10,705 nucleotides of DNA from GCA-2698665 sp038101125 (GTDB lineage Bacteria; Pseudomonadota; Gammaproteobacteria; GCA-002705445; GCA-002716945): positions 1-10,705 of the forward strand of contig JAYNVZ010000032.1 of the NCBI GenBank assembly GCA_038101125.1, given 5' to 3'. Position 1 is the stretch's first letter; each line of letters opens with the position of its first letter. Position numbers and translations under genes: made by a program. This document shows positions 1 through 6,234 of the stretch, piece after piece. The notes under the pieces were generated by a model. That model worked only from the letters and a program-made list of their open reading frames with translations. It did no database searches and had not been told where the DNA came from.

Positions 1-389
1 GTACAGTCAGGCGCATCAAGTAATCTATCAATATCATTTTCACTTAAATTTATTGGGAGCTTGCGCCCTACTTTTGGAGACTCTATTAACTCTGAAGGGT
101 TAATTTGAATCGAGCCAGAAACCTGCAGCCAATTATAAAACCCTTTGATAGATGATAATGATCTAGTAATAGAAGATGCAGCTATACCATTATCAAATTT
201 TGTGGCTAGAAAAGAATTCAGATCTGATTCTGAACAGTTCATTAAGTTTTTATTATTACTTTGAAGCCAAGATTGAAGACCTTTTAGATCTAGAGAATAT
301 GAAATAATAGTATTTTTAGATAACCCTTTTTCAATCCATATTGAATCGCAGTATTTATCAATAATATTTTCATTTAAGGCTCTATGCAT
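1..389 (-). CDS. xerD: Tyrosine recombinase XerD, N-terminal part (cut by window edge)
   Basis: XerD acts with XerC at dif to resolve chromosome dimers before cell division. The visible 129 codons are the N-terminal SAM-like core-binding domain. They read MHRALNENIIDKYCDSIWIE, then EKGLSKNTIISYSLDL, and near residues 105-127 SPKVGRKLPINLSENDIDRL. This follows E. coli XerD (ALWLEKNLAENTL, and PKLPQRLPKDLSEAQVERLL) more closely than XerC. The catalytic domain with the Arg-His-Arg-Tyr residues lies beyond position 1, so activity cannot be judged. The ATG at 387-389 is chosen because AAGGA sits 8 bases upstream (398-402). The gene is divergent from moeA across a 62-base interval in which I cannot place a convincing promoter. 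PepA, encoded further right, is a known accessory factor for Xer recombination on plasmids in E. coli; any link here is only a thought. Confidence 0.88.
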   Translation of the reverse strand, partial: MHRALNENIIDKYCDSIWIEKGLSKNTIISYSLDLKGLQSWLQSNNKNLMNCSESDLNSFLATKFDNGIAASSITRSLSSIKGFYNWLQVSGSIQINPSELIESPKVGRKLPINLSENDIDRLLDAPDC

Positions 390-451
390 ATAATATATCC
401 TTATTAGTATAAATTATTGTACTATGTTTTAAAAATAATAGTAAACAGGCT

Positions 452-1705
452 ATGACAAAGAAATTAAAAAATACTTGTGTTAATGAGTTCGATCCAGATG
501 CTTTAGAAGAAAAAAAAGCAATAAAGTTTATATTAGATTCGATAGTATCAAAAAAAGACAAAGAACGCCTACCAATTAGAAATACCCTAGGAAGAGTGGT
601 CGGAGACAACATTAAGTCTAAGTTGAATATTCCCAATTTTAATAATTCAGCTATGGATGGATATGCTGTCAATATCCAACTTCTCAAGAAGAATAACTAT
701 ATTCTTCAAGAGAAAGGTGTTTCGTTGGCTGGAAAACCATATAACAAAAAATTAACTGATAACATCACAATTAAGGTGATGACGGGCGCGGTAATTCCTA
801 ATAACTGTGATGCAGTAGTAATGAAAGAGATGGTAGATATTAAAAATGATTATCTATATTTCCCAAAAATATTAGAAAAAAATCAGAACATACGAAAAAT
901 AGGAGAGGATATCAAGAAAAACGATATCGTAATTAAAAAAGGCGAAATAATTAGTCACTCTCACCTTGGTATACTTTCATCCCTAGGTATAAAAGAGATA
1001 AATGTTATGACCAAGCCAGTAATTAGTTTCTTTTCTACAGGAGATGAATTAGTGTCAATGGATACTAAGTTATCCAAGGGAATGATATATGATAGCAACA
1101 GATATATCTTAGATGGTTTGTTAAAAAATTTGCCAGTGATACTAAAAGACATGGGTGTAGTAAGAGATCATGAAAAGACATTAATTAAGAAGCTAACATA
1201 CTGTAGCCAAAAATCAGATATTATTATCACAACTGGTGGTGTGTCAGTTGGTGATGCAGATTATATAAAAAATGCATTAAATAAACTTGGTAACATTAAC
1301 TTCTGGAAAATCGCTATTAAGCCTGGCAGGCCTTTGGCATATGGTAAAATAAATAAATCATATTTTTTTGGCTTACCTGGTAATCCGGTTTCTGCAGTGG
1401 TCACATTTCAACTATTTGTAACATTAGCGATAGAAAAGTTAATTGGTATAGAAGAGAATGAATATATAAAACTAGAAGCAACAACGACTAATGATTTAAA
1501 TAAAAAGAAAGGTAGGGTTGAATATAAAAGAGGATACTTCTCGCAAGTCAATAATAAAAATCTTGTGAGCGTAAGTGGTCAGCAAGGCTCAAATATTCTT
1601 ACATCTCTATCAAATGCCAATTGTTATATAAGGCTAGACTCGAATGTTTCTAAAGTTAAAAAAGGAGATAAGGTTACAGTCATACCTTTTAACATAAAAA
1701 TATGA
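452..1705 (+). CDS. moeA: Molybdopterin molybdenumtransferase MoeA
   Basis: MoeA inserts molybdate into adenylylated molybdopterin (the MogA product), the last common step of molybdenum cofactor synthesis in the cytoplasm. The 417-residue product is close to E. coli MoeA (411). Family landmarks appear in order: NNSAMDGYAV at 64-73, MTGAVIPNNCDAVVMKE at 110-126, FFSTGDELV at 193-201, TGGVSVGDADYI at 261-272, KPGRPLAYG at 290-298 and GLPGNPVSAVVTFQ at 307-320, followed by the C-terminal domain IV beta barrel. The acidic residues in SAMDGYAV, STGDEL and GVSVGDAD match conserved active-site acids. The ATG at 452 has only a weak AGG upstream. The N-terminus is about 10 residues longer than in E. 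coli, so a slightly different start is possible. The stop overlaps the next gene by ATGA, so the two are probably translationally coupled. No other molybdenum cofactor gene lies in the window. Confidence 0.95.
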   Translation: MTKKLKNTCVNEFDPDALEEKKAIKFILDSIVSKKDKERLPIRNTLGRVVGDNIKSKLNIPNFNNSAMDGYAVNIQLLKKNNYILQEKGVSLAGKPYNKKLTDNITIKVMTGAVIPNNCDAVVMKEMVDIKNDYLYFPKILEKNQNIRKIGEDIKKNDIVIKKGEIISHSHLGILSSLGIKEINVMTKPVISFFSTGDELVSMDTKLSKGMIYDSNRYILDGLLKNLPVILKDMGVVRDHEKTLIKKLTYCSQKSDIIITTGGVSVGDADYIKNALNKLGNINFWKIAIKPGRPLAYGKINKSYFFGLPGNPVSAVVTFQLFVTLAIEKLIGIEENEYIKLEATTTNDLNKKKGRVEYKRGYFSQVNNKNLVSVSGQQGSNILTSLSNANCYIRLDSNVSKVKKGDKVTVIPFNIKI

Positions 1706-2097
1706 TCGATAAATATGAAAAAATAGGGTTCATAAAAAATATTATCATATGTGTCTATGACCTCATGTTGCTTTTTTCTGTATTATTTTTCATGTCCATG
1801 CCTTGGGTGATAGTAACAAGTGGAGAAGCAGTTATAGGGAATATATTTTATCAATTATATTTATTGATAATAATCCTAACTTATTATTTATGGTTTTGGA
1901 TAAGGCACGGACAGACACTAGGTATGAAAAGCTGGAAGACATATGTGTTAAATACAGATTATACAAAAATAAATATTAGACAAGGAATCTTAAGGATAAT
2001 GTTGGCATTAGTAGGAGGTCATTTAATCCTAATTTTCACCAATAAATCATTACAGGATATAATTTCAAATAGCCATATTGTTAAATTGAAAAGTTAA
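1702..2097 (+). CDS. RDD family membrane protein
   Basis: A 131-residue integral membrane protein of the RDD family. Hydrophobic segments lie at about residues 12-38, 46-68 and 97-113. The hallmark HGQTLGMKSWKTYVLN lies at 69-84, and the family ending appears as TNKSLQDIISNSHIVKL at 113-129. The first helix keeps the Asp (VYDLMLLF) but not the usual preceding Arg of the family signature. RDD proteins have varied or unknown roles (some are ion antiporters), so no function is assigned. The start ATG lies inside the moeA stop (ATGA overlap) with no clear ribosome binding site, which points to coupling. The stop codon overlaps that of lptG on the opposite strand. I recall RDD genes next to lptG in pseudomonads, which would make this neighbourhood old rather than accidental. 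Confidence 0.85.
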   Translation: MIDKYEKIGFIKNIIICVYDLMLLFSVLFFMSMPWVIVTSGEAVIGNIFYQLYLLIIILTYYLWFWIRHGQTLGMKSWKTYVLNTDYTKINIRQGILRIMLALVGGHLILIFTNKSLQDIISNSHIVKLKS

Positions 2098-3178
2098 CGA
2101 AGTCCTGCGTCTAACTGATAATTCAACATATAAAACCCAAGTATGGTGAATAATATATGAGGAAATAAGACATTCAAGAAAGGTGCTATTCCTAACACCA
2201 TTCCTAAGTTGGGCAGTATGGATGTTACAATAAAAAAAATAATACCGATAAATAAGCCAAGCACTATTCTCTTGCTAATATTAGAAGATCGTTGTCTACC
2301 AAATATAAAAGGCATAGAAAGAAAAAGCATTATTATTGTGGATAGTGGCTTGAATAACTTTTCCCAAAATATTTTTCTCTGAATGTCTGAGTCTAGATTA
2401 TTATTCTTAAGATAACTAATGTTTCTAACTACTTCTCTGAGAGACAGGGATTCTGATTTATTAGTTTTAATGTTAATAAGCCTCTGGTCTATAAAAGTTG
2501 ATGTAATCTCTTTATCAGAGTATTTTTTAGTAATAGGCTCTGTATTGAAAAATGTTTCTTCCATGCCAATCAGATTCCATTGATCATTAACGTAATTTGC
2601 ATCTCTTATTATTTTAATAGACGTTAAACTATTGTTAGAATCATATTTATATAGAGTGATACCTTTGAGGNNNNNNNNNNGCTATCATTAGAGTATATTT
2701 CATTAATTTTAATAAATGTGTTTTTATCTTTAAACCAAACACCATTATGATTAAAAACAAGCTTCTTATTCAGGGCTGTGTTTTTTTTAGATTCTGCTTT
2801 TTTTGTAAATTTTGGAACAACAGTATCAGAGGCAGCATAAAATATTGTAGACACTAGAAATGCTTGTATCATTATAATCATGATAACTTTAGTTATTGAG
2901 ATACCTGCGGCATGCATTGAAATAAATTCCATATCTGATGCCATTGCGCCTAAAGATAACATTGAGCCAATTAAAACCGCATATGGAAACATAATCAATA
3001 TACTCTTAGGGATACTGAGGATGGTATATTTAACTATAGGCACTATTCCATAGTTTCCAACATTTAAATATTTAAGCTCAGCTGTAAATGAAAAAAAAAT
3101 TTCAATAGAGACTAGAACTATTAAACTTACTAATAGTCCAGTTATAAATCTATAGAATAAATATTTATATAGGATCAT
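2094..3178 (-). CDS. lptG: LPS export permease LptG, interrupted by an assembly gap
   Basis: LptG is one of the two inner-membrane permease subunits of LptB2FG, which extracts lipopolysaccharide from the inner membrane and feeds it to LptC. The part before the gap (166 codons, 3178 down to 2681) has three membrane segments and the family motifs MILYKYLFYRFITGLL, ASDMEFISMHAAGIS and the start of the periplasmic jellyroll (NHNGVWFKDKNTFIKI). After the gap the frame resumes at 2669 with LKGITLYKYDSNN, continues through VNDQWNLIGMEETFF, and ends with three membrane segments (KLFKPLSTIIMLFLSMPFIF onward). The two parts total 357 residues, against 360 in E. coli, so only a few residues are missing. 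The ten N do not keep the frame. The ATG overlaps the lptF stop as TAATG, so the two genes are translationally coupled. Confidence 0.93.
2671..2680. other. Run of ten N (assembly gap) inside lptG
   Basis: Ten undetermined bases fall in the periplasmic domain of lptG. Upstream sequence reads ...EIYSNDS and downstream sequence reads LKGITLYKYD. Joining these in one frame needs a gap of length 2 modulo 3 (for example 2, 5, 8 or 11 bases), so 10 is a placeholder or an error. Any automatic annotation will split the gene here. Confidence 0.97.
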
Positions 3179-4248
3179 TATTGTCTCGTTGGTATTTTGT
3201 TATAGTCAGTTTTATATACATAATATAATACTAATATCACTAGAAAATGTATCCACCATAATCCTAAGTGTATGGGTATAATTTTTAATAAGAACATTTT
3301 CTCAGCAATAGACATCATGATAAAATAAGAAAAATAGATCAGTGCTCCAAAAAATATTTTATTATACCTTCCTTTTCTAGGAGATGAATAACTCAAAGGA
3401 ATTGCCGCGAATCCTAAAATCAGTGTGGCAATAGGCAACATAAATCTAGATTGCAATTCAGCTGAAGCCTCAATTTCATCAACTGATAATAATTGAATTG
3501 TACCCATCGCATCATATTTTTTATTCGTATATCTCGGAAGATCTTGGCCAAGTTGAACGCCATGTTACGAATATTTAGTTATTCTTGTATTCGATTTATA
3601 TGGAGCTAAAAGTTCAGTGATAACTCCATCTTTAAGTATTATATAACGTCTTGACTCTGAATCTGTATAATACGTGGCTGTTTTAGAATTTTCTACAGTT
3701 GTCGTAGCTGCGCTTATTGAGTTAAAGAATATCTTATTTAATTTGTTGTCATTGTCATTATCAACAAAAAAAGTAGCTTTTCCGTTCTGCGATGATGTGA
3801 ATCTACCCGGTTTAATTTCTTCAATTTTTTCCTCACTATTTAACCTGTGTTCCAACTTATACCGATATTCAGTAGCTGCAGGTGTTAGATATAAAGAGAA
3901 AAATCCGACTATAATACATGTTATAACTATGACTTTATTGATAGAACGAGCTATATCTACTTGTGACAAACCTGAGGAAGCTATCACCGCCATCTCTGTA
4001 GAATTATATAATCTTCCAAGAGATATTATTATTCCAAAAAACAAGCTTATGGGGATAATATATATAGAATATTGAGTTATTTTGACGAAAATAATTGGAA
4101 ACAATAAATATGTTGGAAATGTCCCTACAGATGCCTCCTCTATTAATCTAAGCATTGTATTCGATGATAATATAATCATAAATATTGCTAAAACTGATAG
4201 TGATGACTCTAGTATCTCTTTTAGTAAATATTTATCAAGAATTTTCAT
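3178..4248 (-). CDS. lptF: LPS export permease LptF, broken by one in-frame TAA
   Basis: LptF pairs with LptG and LptB in the ABC-type extractor that moves lipopolysaccharide out of the inner membrane. The first 227 codons start MKILDKYLLKEILESSLSVL. They contain membrane helices, SLGRLYNSTEMAVIASSGLS (the coupling region that contacts LptB) and the periplasmic jellyroll ending ILKDGVITELLAPYKSN, then RITKYS. A TAA at 3565-3567 follows. The same frame continues without a shift as HGVQLGQDLPRYTNKKYDAM, then the last three membrane segments (RFMLPIATLILGFAAIPLSY onward) to the TAA at 3178. Total length is 356 codons against 366 in E. coli, so a single base change explains the break. The ATG at 4246-4248 is preferred to one 28 codons upstream because the extra stretch is not family-like. 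The pathway is usually essential in Gram-negative bacteria, so a sequence error is the likeliest cause. Confidence 0.92.
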
Positions 4249-4260
4249 TTTATTGTATCT

Positions 4261-4290
4261 AATATAACAAGTTTTTAAAAAAAATGTTAA
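4261..4290 (-). promoter_or_regulatory. Candidate lptF promoter giving an almost leaderless mRNA
   Basis: On the minus strand TTAACA (4290-4285, one mismatch to the -35 consensus) is followed after 18 bases by TATATT (4266-4261, one mismatch to the -10 consensus). The expected start of transcription, near 4254, lies only about 6 bases before the lptF ATG. This fits the lack of any Shine-Dalgarno sequence there. In such AT-rich sequence chance matches are common. Confidence 0.4.
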
Positions 4291-4330
4291 TCTAGTGTAT
4301 ATTCTCACAAAATGGATAAAAGGTAAAAAC

Positions 4331-5791
4331 ATGGATTATACAAGCTTAAAAACAGACATTATAAATACCAAGTCAGATATATATCTCGTTGGAGTATTTA
4401 CTGATAAAAAACTACTACATCTTGGGAAATCAGTCAGTAAACAAAATATTGATATGGCCAAAAGATGTTTTGAGAAAAATAACTTTACTGGAGAGATTGG
4501 TGATCATAGGACATTAGATGACCATGTCGCTGGACAACAAATCCTATTTTTCGGTTTAGGAGAAAAGGGTAAGTTTGGACCACTAAATTTGAACAGATCC
4601 ATAAAAAGTGTAATAACAAAAATTAAAAAAGTTAATGTGACCAAAATATCATTGAATATAGAGAACTTAATTATTAAAAAAAATGATATTAACGTAGAAT
4701 TATTAGTGAGTTATATTGAAGATAGTTTTTATAAGTACATATATAAAAAAGAAAAGGATATATCAAAAATTAAGCAGTGTGGTCTAGTTTCAGATACTAT
4801 CATTCCAAACAAAATGCTAAGCAAACATGTATTGAGTGGTAAAGCTATTGCAAGTGGTATCAAGTTTGCCAAAGATTTAGGTAACACCCCTCCAAATATA
4901 TGTAATCCAACATTCTTGAGTAATGAAGCTTTAAAGCTAAAAAAAATTAATAAATTACTAAAAATTACTGTATTGAATGAGGCAAAAATGAAATCAATGG
5001 GTATGGGTTCTCTATTATCGGTTTCACAAGGCAGCAAACAACCTGCAAAACTTGTTTCGATTGAATACATGCCGCTTAAAAATCAAAATCCTATTGTTTT
5101 AGTTGGCAAAGGTATAACGTTTGATACAGGAGGTATATCTCTGAAACCATCCCCTAACATGGATGAGATGAAATATGATATGTCTGGTGCTGGAAGTGTC
5201 TTGGGTACGATGAAAGCTCTTGCGGAAATGAAGGTTAAAAAAAATGTTGTAGGTATAATAGCATGTGCTGAAAACATGCCAGGCAGTCAAGCAACTAGGC
5301 CGGGAGATGTGGTCACAAGCATGTCAGGAATTACCATTGAAATTCTTAACACAGATGCAGAAGGTAGATTAGTGCTATGTGATGCTCTTACTTATGCAAA
5401 AAAATATAAACCAAAATATATATTGGATATGGCAACTTTAACGGGAGCATGCCTTGTTGGATTAGGCAAGTATCCAAGCGGTTTATTCTCAAATGATGAT
5501 AAACTTGCTGATTTAATAAAGAAATCTGCAGATAAGACAGGCGATAGAGTTTGGCAGTTACCCTTATATGATGATTACTTTGATGAGTTAAAAACTAATT
5601 TTGCTGATATACAAAATATAGGTGGTCGCTATGGAGGAGCCATAACTGCTGCTGCTTTTTTAGGAAAATTTACAGAGGGCGTTAAGTGGGCTCATTTAGA
5701 TATAGCAGGTACAGCTTGGGAAGTTGGTGAAAATAAGGGTTCCACAGGCAGACCTGTTAGCTTATTGATTGATTTTGTACTTTCTAATTAA
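4331..5791 (+). CDS. pepA: Leucyl aminopeptidase PepA (cytosol aminopeptidase, M17)
   Basis: PepA is a two-metal, hexameric cytosolic aminopeptidase that removes N-terminal residues from peptides. In E. coli it also binds DNA (carAB control and Xer recombination at cer). The 486-residue product matches the usual length (E. coli 503). The variable N-terminal domain covers about residues 1-160 and the catalytic domain the rest. Metal and catalytic residues fall in GKGITFDTGGISLKPS (K260, D265, K272), D283 in KYDMSGAG, and the M17 signature NTDAEGRL at 340-347 (D342, E344, R346). The ATG at 4331 is chosen because AAAGG lies about 7 bases upstream. An ATG 12 codons earlier adds a stretch unlike the family. 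A possible -10 TATATT lies at 4298-4303 without a good -35. It is the first gene of pepA-holC-valS and divergent from lptF, as in E. coli. Confidence 0.96.
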   Translation: MDYTSLKTDIINTKSDIYLVGVFTDKKLLHLGKSVSKQNIDMAKRCFEKNNFTGEIGDHRTLDDHVAGQQILFFGLGEKGKFGPLNLNRSIKSVITKIKKVNVTKISLNIENLIIKKNDINVELLVSYIEDSFYKYIYKKEKDISKIKQCGLVSDTIIPNKMLSKHVLSGKAIASGIKFAKDLGNTPPNICNPTFLSNEALKLKKINKLLKITVLNEAKMKSMGMGSLLSVSQGSKQPAKLVSIEYMPLKNQNPIVLVGKGITFDTGGISLKPSPNMDEMKYDMSGAGSVLGTMKALAEMKVKKNVVGIIACAENMPGSQATRPGDVVTSMSGITIEILNTDAEGRLVLCDALTYAKKYKPKYILDMATLTGACLVGLGKYPSGLFSNDDKLADLIKKSADKTGDRVWQLPLYDDYFDELKTNFADIQNIGGRYGGAITAAAFLGKFTEGVKWAHLDIAGTAWEVGENKGSTGRPVSLLIDFVLSN

Positions 5792-5799
5792 CTAGTACA

Positions 5800-6234
5800 T
5801 TGGATAAAAAAGCTATATTTTACATACTTAATGCAGAAGATGATTCTGAGAATTCGATCTGCAAAATTATTAAAAAGCATTATAAATTAAAAAATACTAT
5901 CCTAGTCTCATCTAAGGATAAAACATTAATAGAGAGTATCAACAAATTACTTTGGACATTTGAGCAGTTAAGCTTTATCCCTCACTCTACTGATAAAAAA
6001 TATGACCCCTATACAAATATTATCCTAGTTGAAACGGGTTATAAGAATGATTCTATAGTAAAAAAAGATTATAATGTATTTATAAATCTTGATGATGAGG
6101 TAAAAACTGACTATTATAATCATGAAATTATAGTAGAGCTTGTCAGTACTAACGAAGATAAGAAAAAGATAGCTAGAGAAAAATATCTCTATTATAAGAA
6201 TAATAAACTTAATGTAAAACATGAAAATTTGTAG
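5800..6234 (+). CDS. holC: DNA polymerase III chi subunit HolC, TTG start
   Basis: Chi belongs to the clamp-loader complex of DNA polymerase III holoenzyme. It connects the complex, through psi, to single-strand binding protein. The 144 residues compare with 147 in E. coli and show the family pattern: KAIFYILN at 4-11, LLWTFEQLSFIPHS at 50-63 (E. coli ALWARPAESFVPHN), VFINLDDE at 93-100, and KKIAREKYLYYKN at 122-134 (E. coli KQLARERYKAYR). The last segment carries the basic residues that face SSB in E. coli. Overall identity is low, so the call rests on these motifs plus the pepA-holC-valS order. No in-frame ATG exists, and TTG at 5800-5802 is the only reasonable start after the in-frame stop at 5785. 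No Shine-Dalgarno is visible in the 8-base gap after pepA, so expression probably depends on coupling. Its TAG directly abuts the valS ATG. Confidence 0.85.
   Translation: MDKKAIFYILNAEDDSENSICKIIKKHYKLKNTILVSSKDKTLIESINKLLWTFEQLSFIPHSTDKKYDPYTNIILVETGYKNDSIVKKDYNVFINLDDEVKTDYYNHEIIVELVSTNEDKKKIAREKYLYYKNNKLNVKHENL

Noticed and set aside
390..451. Divergent promoters between xerD and moeA
   Set aside because: TATACT-like -10 boxes exist, but the best one for xerD would remove its own ribosome binding site from the RNA, and no good -35 is visible.
3178..3507. Treating the C-terminal part of lptF as a separate 109-residue gene
   Set aside because: The same frame runs upstream to the TAA with family-like residues (HGVQLGQDLPRY), so it is the tail of lptF, not an independent gene.
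3674..4267. Plus-strand open frames of 133 and 61 codons antisense to lptF
   Set aside because: Shadows of the lptF coding frame; no start signals or family resemblance.
4295..4330. Earlier ATG for pepA adding 12 residues
   Set aside because: The extra residues are not family-like, and AAAGG is placed for the ATG at 4331; the upstream ATG overlaps the likely promoter.
4249..4332. Earlier ATG for lptF adding 28 residues
   Set aside because: The family starts at MKILDKYLLKE-type sequence, and the extension runs through the divergent promoter region.
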